From Bedellia somnulentella (taxonomy: Eukaryota > Arthropoda > Insecta > Lepidoptera > Bedelliidae), in contig OY755171.1 in assembly GCA_963576735.1 (NCBI GenBank), positions 372,001 through 436,000 of the forward strand: DNA of 64,000 bases. Reading direction: 5' to 3'. This document shows positions 31,950 through 44,064 of this stretch, in pieces; the first letter of the stretch is position 1; every line of letters begins with the position of its first letter. The notes under the pieces are model-generated. The model saw nothing but the letters and a program-made list of their open reading frames with translations. It made no database searches and was not told the origin of the DNA. The position numbers were made by a program, and so were the translations under genes.

Positions 31950-32589
31950 GTAACTATGCTATAGTTACTTACTTATTCTATTCTTATAGTTCACACCAAA
32001 TACCCAACGCGGAGTTGGAGCTACTAAGTAATACTTGACGTGTACTAGAGATAAGCATCACGAGTGAAATAATCAAAAAAACAATCCATTACTTTTTAAA
32101 CTGCTCTCAACGCTCAACTTACGTAAGCAGTTCCAAACAAATACGTCAAGTTACTTAGTTTATAAAAAAGTATACTAGTAAAGCATTGCTAAATACTTAA
32201 CCCTACTCTACGAACATACCCCAAAACAGAGTAGCTACAGCCTGGGAGATTATATTATTTATTAATAAAGAATCTTTGGTGATGTATCTCCCACCATATC
32301 GCCTAAAATTTTCTTCAAAAACCTTATACCCTTAGACACATTCACAACTCACGCCACACACAAGAAAAAAATGGGTAGATCTATCCTACACACACAAGAC
32401 AATATACAGTTTATACCGGGATTTTTAGAAAGACGATAAATAGTAGTGTGGATTATATATTATAGTGTTTCATATGGTCGGCATATAGCCGCAAAAAAAT
32501 AATATTTGCATTCTATGGTCCACTTTATATAAGATCTTCTTGAAAACACATTTCAATCTATTAAAACTTAGCCTTCTATGTACTGCCAG

Positions 32590-32716
32590 CGTGAGTGACG
32601 TCAGAGGCGTCGGCCGCGTGGAAGCTGGCACGAGCGCGCGCAGCTCCACCGAGTTCAAGAAGCTGGTGGAGGCGGCTCGACCCGCCCCCGCGACCCGCAC
32701 CGTCGTACAACACAAA
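32590..32716 (+). CDS. Unrecognised gene, exon D
   Basis: Acceptor 'ctgccag', one base completing the codon left open by exon C, then 42 codons (VSDVRGVGRVEAGTS, STEFKKLVEAARPA, TRTVVQHK), ending at donor 'aaa|gtaagg' in phase 0. Confidence 0.55.
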
Positions 32717-32896
32717 GTAAGGCAATGTTGAAATTTTTGAATTGCCAGTACTGACGAGACAACGTTTCGCCTTAGTATATATGGAGTAGTGTGCTTCGTT
32801 TAATTCTCCTCTCCCCATATTAATCTAGAGTTCAAGTTGAACGTTGACAAATTGGTATAGCTTCCGTACTCTATATACAAACAACGTGTGCATATC

Positions 32897-33640
32897 CAAT
32901 TCCTACACGAACAACAATTGGCTTCGACCTCGTTTTTAAAACATGCCCTTTTTAACCGACTTCAAAAAAAGGAGTGTTCTCAATTCGACCGGTATATTTT
33001 TTTTTTTTTTTTTATGTTTGTTCGCCGATTACTTTGCCATTTATGAACCGATTTTGATTATTATTATTTTATTCGAAAGAAGATACTCCCGGATTGGTAC
33101 CATGATGAGGATATCAGGGTCTGATGATGGGATCCGTGAGAAATCGTGGGGATCCCTCAAATTTTATAGGCAAATGTACCGCGTTTTACATATTTTCTGA
33201 ACTTATATTAGCATTTGCTTCTGAAAATCATATTGTTAGGCTGCTGAGCTAATGATAGAAGGTGTGGATCCTCAATCACTAGGTATTAGGAAACAGTTCT
33301 TTCCACATTCTATATAGATTTATACTCCTCTTCGTAGCTTTTATGAAGAGAAGTACAGGTTCACTAAACATTTCTTTTGTTATGTTATTGTTACCGAGAA
33401 AGTACCATGAGACCAGGATCTGATGATGGCATCCCAGGAAATCGAGGGGACTGTCGAAACTCACAATTATGTGACAGTGTATTTGTTCAAAACGCCGATA
33501 GGCCTGCCCTGTATAACGTGAGAACACTGCCTAATAAATAGTGGGTACTCTGAACAACAGGTGACAATGTCACGTGATATTCAGAAGTATTACTACCTCT
33601 GCTAACCCCTTCAGGGATATTCGGCGTGAGCGTTTGAGTC
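32897..33640 (+). repeat. Composite of dispersed repeats
   Basis: 32897-32945 is one end of the palindromic repeat at 36701-37086 ('gacctcgtttttaaaacat'). 32951-33300 starts 'aaccgacttcaaaaaaagga', a common Lepidopteran repeat start, with a T-rich run. 33470-33636 is the 3' half of a SINE A copy ('cgccgataggcctgccctgt'). Confidence 0.5.
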
Positions 33641-33894
33641 TTTCTTGAGATGTAGAATTGAAGACCATCGCCTAACGTTAATATATATCTATCGCCTAAC
33701 GTTTTAAATGATAATACGTACAAAAATCAATTTACCCTACAACTACAAGGTAGCCTACATTTTACATGTATATGAAGTTCGAAATACACACTTCTTATTA
33801 TCAATTATCATCGAGGCTGGCACCGGCTCACAAATTAATTTAAGAGAATTGTAATATTTAGGTAGGTTGAACTGACGCGTGTGGAATAAAGAAA

Positions 33895-36515
33895 TTGCTA
33901 AGGTATCAATCACAGTACTCATATTCAATTAAAAAAACTTATTTCGTACTTTTTAGTACTAGATTGTTTATTTTCGGTTGTTTTTCTATAAAGTCGGTTT
34001 TCTTTTTGTTAAAAATTATTATATTTTATATTGATAAAAGACATGAATGGTTTATACAAAAAAGAATATTTAGTTCAGCTAATATAAATAAATTTAAATG
34101 TTCCATTCAAAACATTGTTTGGACAAATATTATTAATTTTAATGTAAGTGTAAATGAAAACTACGAAAGTTTTATTCATACTATAAAAAATGTGCTAAAT
34201 AAAACTATCCCCAAAATTAAAGTAAAATTAAAAAATTACTGTAAAAAAGGCTGGCTAACTACTGGGATTAGAATATCTTGTCGTAATAAAAGATTATTAA
34301 GATCCTTTGTATCAACCACCAATAATCAACTATTGAAATCACATTATAAACTGTATGAAAAAACTTTAAAAAAACTTGTCAATACATCAAAGAAAAATAA
34401 CTTTATAAAAATTCTAAAAAAATCTAAAAACAAAATAAAAACTATGTGGAAAATTATTAAAGAGCGCACAAATAAAAAAGTTAAGAAAGAAAAACAAAAT
34501 ATAAATTTAAATTTTAATAACAATACTTTAATTACAACCAGTCCTTTTGAAATAGTACAAATATTTAATGATCACTTCGCTTCTCTAGGGCAAAATAATA
34601 CAATCCCTGCTCAACAGTCATCAGGTAGCCGATTCGACACCACTAGAGTAGAAAATACAATATACCTCTGCCCCACTTCTTTTCAAGAAATCAATAGATT
34701 AATTAAAAACTTAAAAAACAAGTTTAGTTATGGAATAGACGAAGTACCGTCAACGTTGATCAAAGCTTGTGCTGATGAATTGACATGGCCTATTACTATG
34801 CTAGTTAATCAGTCTTTTGAACATGGTATTTTCCCAGATCAACTAAAGACTGCTATTATAGTGCCTGTTCCCAAACAAAATAAAGTAAAAGATGTAGATA
34901 ATTATAGTCCAATTGCGCTATTGCCATCATTTTCAAAAATATTCGAAAAAGCGATGAGCAATCGAGTAGAAAAATTTTGTGAAAAATATAATATATTGAA
35001 TGAGAGCCAACACGGATTTAGGAAAAAAAGATCGACCATCACAGCAACCTTCAAATACATACAATCGGTGCTTGATATATGTAATAATAAAAAATATGCC
35101 GTTGGGATATTGCTAGACATGAAAAAAGCTTACGACAGAGTCCTCTATGATATTCTTCTAGAAATATTGCACAACTTAGGAATACGTGGTGTTGCCCACA
35201 AATGGTTTGTCTCATATTTATCAAAAAGAGAACAATTAGTAGAGCTCGAAACCTACGACAAAAGTACAAATGAAATTAAAATGGTGAGATCAGAAAAGAA
35301 ACAAATGACTGCGTCTATTCCACAAGGAAGTGTTATAGGTTGCCTATTGTTTCTCATGTATATTAATGAGCTACCCAAAATAGTAGGCGTAACTAGTGTT
35401 TTGTTTGCCGATGACATTTCTCTTTTAATAAGTTGCCAAAATAACTACAAAATTAAGTAAATACTAGATACATTAATGAATAAAATTGTAAATTGGATGA
35501 AGGCATATAACCTTGAAATAAATTTCAAAAAAACAAAATTAATGGTGTTTCACCCTCCGCAAAAAACGACTTTCGATCTAACTTATGAGTATAACAATAA
35601 CAAATTAAATGTAGTTGACGAATTCTCGCTTTTAGGTATTAATATTGACACGCACATTAACTGGAAAAGTCACATCAATAAAATAGTATCGAAAATTAGT
35701 AGATTTGTTTATGCTTTAAATGAAATTAAAAAGACAACAAATTTTGAAACCGCTAAGGCCGTATACTATGCATACGCCCATTCCTGGCTCAGTTACGGCA
35801 TAATATTGTGGGGAAACAGTACGGAAGCTCCAGCCTTACTTACATTGCAGAAAAAAATGATTCGGATTATTGTTAACATCGAACAACTCGAAAGCTGTAA
35901 ACCGCATTTTAGAAATAACAAAATACTTACTGTTCCATCTATTTATATTATGGAAATGTGTAAATTTGTCAGAAATAACCAAGAACTGTATAAGAATCGC
36001 GATGAATCTCAGACGTATTACTCACTTCGGCATAGAAATAAACTGACCCTTCCAATTTCAAAATTAACTCTACACACGTCTAGCCCATTCGTTATGTCAA
36101 TTAAAATATATAACCATCTTCCAAACTCGTTAAAAAATATAGAACCATATGCAAAATTTTCAACAAAACTAAAATTTTTCTTGATCAGTAAGTGCTATTA
36201 CAGCATAACAGAGTACTTAGAAGAAATTTAGGATGAAAGAGTGCTAGAAACGGCCAATATTACATGAAAATGTATATGCTCTAAAGTTGTGCTTGTGTAT
36301 GTATTTGTTTTGTGTGTGTTTGTGTGAGAATGAAAGTTATAATTTCTTCTATTGAATTTCCTCCTCCTCTCCTATTTAATTTAATTGTAAAATAACTTAG
36401 ATATAAGAAATTGCTGTGCCCCACCGGGTCTTCAATGTAGAACTGTTATAAATTATGAAATAAGAACTGTTATACACATTGATGAATGCAATAAACGATT
36501 GATTCGATTTGATTT
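33895..36515 (+). pseudogene. 5'-truncated LINE with one in-frame stop
   Basis: Frame 33895-35460 followed in the same frame by 35476-36231. It carries the segment before the polymerase (MWKIIKERTNKKVKKE) and reverse transcriptase blocks (LKTAIIVPVPKQNKVKD, LPSFSKIFEKAMSN, GILLDMKKAYDRVLYD, SIPQGSVIGCLLFLMYIN). The catalytic box is FADD (SVLFADDISLLI). A single TAA at 35458-35460, just after the FADD box, interrupts an otherwise open reading that continues with NKIVNWMKAYNLEINFKKTK. No endonuclease domain is present, so the insertion is 5'-truncated. The 3' end is a 'gattcgatttgattt' tail at about 36500-36515. Very AT-rich and Lys/Asn-rich. Confidence 0.82.
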
Positions 36516-36700
36516 AAGACATCAAACTTAACAACTTTGCCTATGGAATGCTTATCTAAAATATTGCAATTTTCAAAATATTTAATAATTAAAAAGTGTC
36601 ACTGCCTATATCAAACTGAGAAAGTATGGTGAGTTTCTTAGCCTAAGCTAAAATAAAAATAAAAAAACATATGGTCAAATCACAAGATGTTTTTTTTATT

Positions 36701-37086
36701 GCCAATTGGCCTAGACCTCGTTTTTAAAACATACCCTTTCTGTATTTTAAATTGATAAAAGACATCAAACTAAACAACTTTGCCTATAGAATGCTTATCT
36801 AAAATATTGTAATTTTCAAAATAATTAATACATAAAAAGTGTCGTACCTAGATCAAATTAAGTAATTATAGTGAGGTTCTTAGCCTCAACTAAAATAAAT
36901 AAAAAAACATCTAGTGATTTGACCATATGTTTTTTATTTTAATTTTGGCTTAGGCTAAGAAATTAATTATTTTGAAAATTACAATATTTTAGATAAGCAT
37001 TCCATAGGCAAAGTTGTTAAGTTTGATGTCTTTATCAATTTAAAATATAAAAAGGGTATGTTTTAAAAACGAGGTCGAGGCCAATT
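36701..37086. repeat. Palindromic repeat (foldback) with direct duplicate
   Basis: The segment from 'gccaattggcctagacctcg' (36701) is mirrored by 'gaggtcgaggccaattg' (ends 37086), with arms of about 180 bp. A third, direct copy of most of the arm lies immediately left (36516-36700, 'gacatcaaacttaacaactt'). No coding capacity. Confidence 0.7.
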
Positions 37087-37212
37087 GACTCGTTTTGATA
37101 GAACTCGAGTAGACGGACCCTTGGCGGAAAACCAAAGTATAATCGAACTATCTGTTGCAATGATTGAGCACGAGTATTCTATGCGTAATCAGTATGTTTC
37201 GTGGTGTTTTAG

Positions 37213-37276
37213 GTAAAGAAGCAGTCAATTTGGCGAACGATAGGTCAAGTATCCGAGAGTGATTACACGGACGCAG
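37213..37276 (+). CDS. Unrecognised gene, exon E
   Basis: Acceptor 'gtgttttag' then VKKQSIWRTIGQVSESDYTD and A, ending 'gcag|gtgaga' in phase 1. The exon is not especially GC-rich but is bounded by strong splice signals and keeps phase with D and F. Confidence 0.55.
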
Positions 37277-37593
37277 GTGAGACAATCGATTAATGCTGAA
37301 GGCCCATCACCAACAATCTGTACTTTACAGTCTTTTTCCCACTCATGTTCTCAAAAGTGGCAAAAGAATTCTAACTTTGAAGCTTTGGCTACACCCTTTT
37401 GGGATGTATAGCATTGAGTGAATATACAACCTGTATATAAGTAACGCGCAAGAGGTAGGTATATAATAGTTTGATCAGATTTATTCACTTCTTGTTGGTT
37501 TCATTATCCCACCAGTAAAGGCCACTAAGCAACTGAGACTTCATTACAATAAATAGTGCATAAGAAAAGTATTTTTATTTGCATGATGTGCAG

Positions 37594-37826
37594 GTCCGGA
37601 GTGCGTGGAGGTGCTGTGGTGGGATGCGGGCGGCGCGCGGTACCTGGTGTCGGCGGACCCGCTGCCGCAGTCCACGGCCGGCCGCGTGCTGGGCCGCGCC
37701 GAGCGAGCGGTGCGCCGGCTGCTGGCCGAGCTGTGCGCGCTGCCCAGCTGTCTGCTGGCCGTGCACATCGCGATTATACTGGCTACGCTTAAGTATGGAC
37801 TCTGTACCGCAGTGTATTATTTTTAG
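37594..37826 (+). CDS. Unrecognised gene, exon F (last coding exon seen)
   Basis: Acceptor 'gatgtgcag', phase 1 entry, then PECVEVLWWDAGGARYLVSA, an amphipathic Arg/Leu/Glu helix (VLGRAERAVRRLLAELCALP) and a hydrophobic stretch SCLLAVHIAIILATLKYG, running to TAG at 37824-37826. The hydrophobic stretch could be a C-terminal membrane anchor. Alternatively the exon ends at a donor 'aa|gtatgg' (37792) and continues beyond the assembly gap. Exons A-F join without any phase conflict (0, 0, 2, 0, 1) into about 246 residues with no stop, which is the main evidence for a single gene. More exons may be missing between A and B or upstream. I do not recognise the family; a peripheral membrane or scaffold protein is only a guess. 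Confidence 0.55.
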
Positions 37827-38202
37827 GGCAACAAGTCATCGGGAAACATGCCTATACTTGCGTCATGTCATGAGTAAACATTGGAACTATGGATCGCTAC
37901 TCTGTACGATCCTGGTAGAACTTTCAACCATCATTTAAACTATTATCAATCTCAATATACATGCTCTTTTATTCTTGACACTCTGGACGCCCCTTTTTAG
38001 GTACATTCATGTCTTTCAAAGTTCAGTTCTACTATTGTTACCATCCAAATAGGTAATGTCGCTTCTTTAGAATGAATTACTCGGCCACTTTTGAGAAGTA
38101 ATAAATGCTGAAATAAAGGGTTGTTTGGATTGCCTATCATATCGCCAGCCACTTAGATTCGAAGATCTCTTGCGAAACCCACAAACTAACAAAATGCTTC
38201 AT

Positions 38203-38402
38203 NNNNNNNNNNNNNNNNNNNNNNNNNNNNNNNNNNNNNNNNNNNNNNNNNNNNNNNNNNNNNNNNNNNNNNNNNNNNNNNNNNNNNNNNNNNNNNNNNN
38301 NNNNNNNNNNNNNNNNNNNNNNNNNNNNNNNNNNNNNNNNNNNNNNNNNNNNNNNNNNNNNNNNNNNNNNNNNNNNNNNNNNNNNNNNNNNNNNNNNNNN
38401 NN
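38203..38402. other. Assembly gap (200 N)
   Basis: Exactly 200 undetermined bases, a common placeholder length, so the true distance is unknown. It lies between the converging unknown gene and Mob2. Confidence 0.98.
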
Positions 38403-39180
38403 AACAACACTCAATTATCTCTATCATCGATTACTTATCGTTTTGTATTCGGATGGAAACTCATTATGTTTTACCAATCAACGGCTTTGCAGAATTTGTA
38501 AACTCAGAGGTCAGATTTGTTGACAAATAATACGTAAATGGCAAAGTGAAAACCATGTCCAGCAACAGATGTTTTATGTCTGGGGTCGACAATAAGCGAC
38601 TCTTTTTGCGACCAAATACCGGACGAATAACGTTAAAACCATAAAAGTTGGGCACACTACAAACAGCAACCCCATTCAAAGTCCTTTTAGCTCTTCTCCA
38701 TAAGGGAAATTATATCGAGAGGGAAAGAGTATCATGACGTTGGCCAGTAATGAAAGTTTACTTTTTGAATACATCTCTTAAAAACCTTTGTTGGTTGTCT
38801 ATTTTGAAATTATATTTTTTCATTTCATCGAGCGAAAATAATTTTAAGAGTGTAATTCAGGACATTATATTTTTAATTCTTATCCTTTCTTAACGAGTGC
38901 CAATCACATATTGGACGGCAGTTCATGTTGTTGAAAAGATTAATCTATGGATCTGAATATTGAAAAAAGAGGTAGGGATGAAGCTGCAACTACTGTCAAG
39001 CATTAAGGCCGAAACAACTAGTCTCCAGAAGCGCTATAACTTCCACATTGACAGCCAGAGAGTGTCGCGGCAGTGACCAACGCAAAAACACATACGAGGT
39101 AACGAATACTCGTAGCGGAGCAAATGCACAGGCTTTACGACTGGTAAAGAAAAACACCACTAAAAGATAACATACATAAC

Positions 39181-39363
39181 ATAATATACATATACTCACG
39201 GCTCTAAATCCCTTGGTAATAATAAATAAATAATTATGGTGACGGGTCTCCAACAGCTTCGCCCAAAGATCACTTAAGAAGCCCCTATACCCTTAGTCGC
39301 CTCTTTACGATCAGCCACGGGTAGAAATGGGGTAGTGTTATTCTAAGCCGACACTACACGGCA
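39181..39363 (-). repeat. Dispersed repeat B copy with internal deletion
   Basis: Has both ends ('tatactcacggctctaaatc' and 'ctattctaagccgacact' region, here 'ttattctaagccgacactac') but lacks part of the middle. Confidence 0.65.
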
Positions 39364-39479
39364 AAACACTAAAAAGGCACTAAAAGATAAACTGAACAAT
39401 TCACCAGCCTTTTAAAACAAGTCCAGACGTAAGAATCTTCATGAAAAGAAATGAGCATTGGCTCACTAGATATTATACT

Positions 39480-40580
39480 AGAAATTGCTTACCACCAACC
39501 TAAGAAATCAGGGAAAGCGCCAGGAATATGACATTGTGCACCTCGACATGCTGAGGTCAGCTGCTGCTGCTACAAATTTTCTCGCATATGGGTTAATGGA
39601 CGAGGACCCAATGAAGAGACACAAGGTCTCTTAATGAAAGTCACAAAGAAGGAAGACCTGATGCGATGCGATAATTATGGTGGGGAATCACAAAACTACC
39701 ATCCACTGCAAGTTCTAGCGAAAAATCTGCTTAACCGCATCGCTCCTGCAGAAGCTGAGGGTGCCAACAGAGGAGCAAGCATGCTTCAAGTCAGGACGCT
39801 CCTGCACAGGCTCAACCAATACCACGCGCATACTAATCGAGCAATTCGTCAAATGTTAGTCGAAACCGAAAGTACTCCTGGCAACCGAAAAAGCCTTCGA
39901 CACTTTGAACTGGAGCGCGTTGTGGTCTTGTCTATTATAAAGTGATACATGAGAAGGAGCCAGGTAAGTATTTTTCTGACGTTAAACAAGGATCATCTTA
40001 TCGCCGCTTCTCTTTGTTGATCTGTTGGACGACGTCATGAGAACAATCGTCAAAATAACTCGAGGTGTGAAGTGGTGCATATCTGTCTTGACCGATTTGG
40101 ATTACGCGAAGACATTGTTGTAATTTCGACAACTTTAGCCCAATTAAAAGCGGAATTTGGAGAGCCTTCAAAAGCAAGCAGAAGTTCATGGTCGACCATG
40201 CGGATAAATGCTATAACGACAAAACCACTAAAGCTCCAATTTACACAACCAGAGTCTATTCGTAAGTTAATCTACCTATCTGCCTCGGTAGCATAATAAG
40301 ATTTCAAGGAGATGCAGGCGGAGATACTGTGTAAAGGACAAGGAGGGAAAGGCAGCTTTTGCTTAACTGCGGTTTAAAAGGAATCGGATGACATTTTTCA
40401 TCGCATAAAGTTACTAAACCCTGAGAAAATGGAGTTGGGTTGGGCACTCATTTGAATAGGCACCACCAACGCCGGCACTGCTTTTGTCCGAGTTAAATGC
40501 GGCCAATGAAGTCGCAAAACTCAGAAAGGTGTGGCGGGAGAATGAGCAGGCTCTGAGCATCAGTGAGGTACCCATAGGAC
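39480..40580 (+). pseudogene. Heavily decayed LINE reverse transcriptase
   Basis: Scattered frames recall one polymerase. 'ggaaagcgccaggaatatga' corresponds to the GKAPG.D block, and KKEDLMRCDNYGG to the KKGD...C.NYRG block. The readings KITRGVKWCISV and DLDYA are a decayed form of the block before the catalytic box, where the expected ADD is lost. Several frame changes and stops separate them. The order and spacing fit an RTE-like or related LINE. Confidence 0.5.
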
Positions 40581-40828
40581 GATAGCAATTAAACATTATA
40601 TGTTTGTAAATGTTGAGTCAAAAATATCTTACGAGACTCTAAAAAAACAATATTAACATTGCCGTTTGCGGCGTTTTAGTCATTTAGTAACTTAAATTGA
40701 TCTAAATAAATATGTTGACGACCAGGAATTTGCGGATATTTGCTTGTTTGTCGAAGTCTTTGCTAGGAAGGTAGGAGAGACGGTGTCGAGTGTAGTGTAG
40801 GCATAGTGTCGTGTAGAGCAGTACACAC

Positions 40829-41025
40829 CTCAGTCTCCTTGGTGTCGAGCAGCTGGTGCGCGGCGTCGAGCGCGGTGAGGTGCGCGAAGGTGAGGTGCAG
40901 GTGCGCGTGCAGCCGCAGCAGCGCCAGCTCGCGGAAGTGCGCCGCGTACAGGTGCGCCACCACGTGGAACAGCAGCCGCGCCACGCGCCGCACCACGCCG
41001 CCGAACGACAACGGGAACTCGTTCG
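40829..41025 (-). CDS. Mob2: Mob2 (MOB kinase activator-like 2), exon 5
   Basis: Continues exon 4 in phase (the first two bases complete an Ala codon): NEFPLSFGGVVRRVARLLFH, then VVAHLYAAHFRELALLRL, ending with HQLLDTKETE. This is the C-terminal half of the MOB fold. The two histidines of AHLYAAH match the second half of the zinc site. Acceptor 'gcgttgcag'; a donor 'gag|gtgtgt' follows at 40829. Without splicing the frame would run on to a stop at 40763-40765 (VCTALHDTMPTL and on), which would make this the last exon. Family members usually have a few to many more residues after KET.., so either reading is possible. Confidence 0.9.
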
Positions 41026-41154
41026 CTGCAACGCAATACACCACGTTAAGTACCATTATCTCAACAAGTGCCACGCAAAGATGTCGTAAATAACCCATCT
41101 TGCAATGCCTTAGTCCGTCCTGAGCATAAAAATAAACCGACAAACTTTAACCCT

Positions 41155-41590
41155 AAGGAGAAGTGAGCTCAAATCCTGAGTCAGGCTTCCATCAATGAAA
41201 CTTTTCTAAATCATATATTGGCTTCATTTATCAAGCTTGTTAGCGGTGAGAGAAAAGATAATAAAGAAATACAATTGGCTAAATTGCACTTAGTCATATG
41301 GCAGTGTTAATACAAACATATACGGCTATAAATACATGGAAGCGATAGCCAGAGCTATACAATTAGAAATTCCTCAACCACTTTTGAAAGTTTAGTAAAG
41401 GTAGTAAAATAAAAGTTGGTGATGCGTCTCCAACTCCATTGTATTCGTACAAGGAAGAGATAGGCATGCTCCCTATCACGAGAATGCACTCTCCAAGCAA
41501 AAGTAAGTAGTCTGAACATCAGGTTGAAAAATATAGAATTATGGTAACTTTGCCACCCTTTAGGTGGGATCTTTGAAGAGTTTGAATGAA
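41155..41590 (+). repeat. Old SINE A copy split by repeat B
   Basis: Diverged SINE A ('gttagcggtgagagaaaaga', 'gataggcatgctccctatca') interrupted at 41312-41440 by a repeat B piece ('acggctataaatacatggaa'). The SINE resumes at 'gtattcgtacaaggaagaga'. Confidence 0.6.
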
Positions 41591-43615
41591 ATTAAAAAGC
41601 CCGTTTTTTATAGGTATTATTTTTTATGGATATAAATTTAACCCCTAGAAAAGTACAATTTCGACGCGTAGTAAGTGACACTAAATACAATTAATAATAT
41701 AAAATAATTGATATTGAAGACCAAAAAAACCACATCTATATGCATCTTGCAAATGATTGCTTGCAGCGGGGATCGAACCTGAGACACATCATCTAGGGGC
41801 ATTTAGCCTAATCGGTATAAAACGAATGATTTCACGTGGTCAAACAAAGACTTTGAAATGAACTACCAGACATTTTTAGAAACAATGCATATAAGACAAT
41901 TAAAACTGTAGATGATAACAAAAGGGCTAAAATGACACCAATGCAGATGGAAGTAGAGTGATTTCGTCTTCTAAACGATTGAGCAACGCAAAGGAAAAAT
42001 TACAAATGTCAATATGACTCGTTTATTAAATTATTGATGTGAACACGTCATCGGTAACTGTAACTAGATCGGAGTAATTGCATTACGCTGACAACATGTA
42101 ATTGGAGATATTACTGCTGCGGTTATAACCGATTTCATTTTTCATATTTTAATAACAATGGAAAAATTACGATATGCTGCGCCATCGTATTTAGATTTAA
42201 TCAACATATGAACCTTGCCGACTTACTTATACGCATTGCTTACAAAATGGAATGGTTTAGCCAGCGCTGGAACCTAAGAACAAGATAGAAAAAATATAGA
42301 AAACAGAAGTTAGGTAAGCGGTACAAAAAACAACATTTATTGCAATCGTGTCGAATCGAAAAGCGGAATATTCCGGATTCCATTTTATCTAATGTCCAAA
42401 AGCTAGTCTTCGTAATGCCGTTTATATCTGACTTTATTTTGTTTCATATCTTATCTGTTATCAATATCGCACAGTTTTATTCAAAGCTGATAATTTTACT
42501 TTGACATATCAATGAAAACCATTAGCGGTATATATGTCACTGTTTTAATGCAACACTTTTTACAACCTCGCTGTTATTTATAGTAATCTCAGAAATAGTG
42601 TTAGTATAAACCGAATTGGATACATACACTAACGACTCGCAATCTAAAAGGGGTTACCATTCAGAATTAAATCTTCCTCAGCCAATTGTGGAAGTTAAGT
42701 GGGAAATATATGGTAAAATAAAGAATGCCTATCTGCAGCTGATTACTTTAAAAGCTTGTTACGGCACGCGTAGAAAGAAATTTGTGTTTTATTGTAAGCC
42801 CACACCGCACAGCTTATTCGACTTGGATATTATATTACAATTCAAGGAATTCAAATAATTGCGGAAAATAAAACAGATATTTCTGATGAAATCGCACACT
42901 ATATCCACATCCAAATACAACAGATGAAAGGTTGATACATCACCTATGAGATTTTATTTACACTGCACTATTTTTATCATTTAGTTAACCACTTTTAGTA
43001 GTAAAAGGCTTGGCTAGCAAGGTTGTATCTCGCTCTTTAGCTGTGACCAGCGATTTACTTCGTTGAAAAATTGAATTGTTGTAAAGAAAGCAAACGCGGT
43101 TATATACCAGCATTACATTACATGGCAGTCGATGGTTCGTTAAGAGTTTATAATATTCGTATTTATTTATAGTTGTATTTTAAAACACAATTAGATGGAA
43201 ATGGGTTGTGTTCTTCTACGTCGGAATTTCACATATTTTGACTACAGCAGTAGTGATACTAAAATTATAAATACGAAAGCGTAATAGTATTATGTTGTAC
43301 GAAACGCCTATGGAAACGTGGGTTATTGAGTGATTTATTGATGAATTGGCTGGAGGCCTATCATCCTTTATTTGTAAAAGTAAACAAGCAAGTGATGGAT
43401 CCGCGGATGTGGCTGCCCTTTTCAGAGATTATAGCCGGAGTATAATTACATAAATTTAATATTCTTACGTGTTCGTGAACCTGTTTCAGGATTGCGCGGA
43501 TTATATAGAGAAGCTGTTTCCATAAATACACTAACTCATTGGTGTGTGTATAGAACTGACTACCTGTTTGTCATACCAATGAAATATACTGTCAGTAAGG
43601 CACAACCACACATTC
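41591..43615. other. Gene-free Mob2 intron stretch
   Basis: No exon found. 42648-42730 is a diverged repeat B piece, which explains the 80-codon frame there; 41757-41800 has a B-box-like 'ggggatcgaacctgag' with no other tRNA features. Confidence 0.4.
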
Positions 43616-43619
43616 AGAT

Positions 43620-43800
43620 TAAATAGAGAACCTGTTAAAAAAGGCAGGTGTCCGAAGCGTGAGGAACAAAAGGGCAAGTATGAAAAGACAGCTTGGAGTG
43701 TAGCATGTATGTCCTTACAAATTCCTCGCGCTCACCTAACATTCATCTTCTTCGTACATTCCCTTTTCACTCACTCCAGATTCTCGCTCCAGGGATCTAT
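43620..43800 (+). repeat. LINE tail relic
   Basis: 'aaaaaaggcaggtgtccgaa' and the following 'gaacaaaagggcaagtatga' match the C-terminal LINE segment at 55.5 kb (KKAGVRS.RNKRASMKR-like reading). Confidence 0.5.
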
Positions 43801-43842
43801 AGGTAAATATTAGATGTGCCTAGTAATAGCACTCCCACTCAC

Positions 43843-44064
43843 CATATTTAGTAGGGAACTGCGTCTCGTCGGTGACCGTCTTCTGTATGTAAGTCATGAC
43901 GTAGTCGACGTACTGCGGCGCGGCCAGGCGGCTCTTCTTGCCGCGCTCGTCGTACCACGCGTACAGCCGGCCGCCCGGACCGGACATGTCCGGGCACGAC
44001 GTCGCCGTGCAGAACTCCGACACGGCGCCGTACAGCAGGTTCACGTGCTCGAATAGCGCCAGGG
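43843..44064 (-). CDS. Mob2: Mob2, exon 4 (zinc-binding core)
   Basis: Two bases complete a Thr codon from exon 3, then LALFEHVNLLYGAVSEFCTA, TSCPDMSGPGGRLYAWYDER, APQYVDYVMTYIQKTVTDET and QFPTKY. The two cysteines of FCTATSC are the first half of the MOB zinc site (paired with the histidines of exon 5). Acceptor 'acattccag', donor 'tatg|gtgagt', leaving in phase 1. MOB2 proteins bind the N-terminal regulatory region of NDR/Tricornered kinases and tune their activity in cell shape and neurite growth (family knowledge). The next exon lies 2.8 kb downstream; the upstream exon is 12.8 kb away, across a young 7.2 kb transposon. Confidence 0.95.

Noticed and set aside
40806..41143. Multiple long ORFs on both strands over Mob2 exon 5
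   Set aside because: Only one frame gives the MOB fold; the others are GC shadows.
42616..42858. 80-codon + strand ORF as a gene
   Set aside because: Its middle is a diverged repeat B copy; no splice sites or family.
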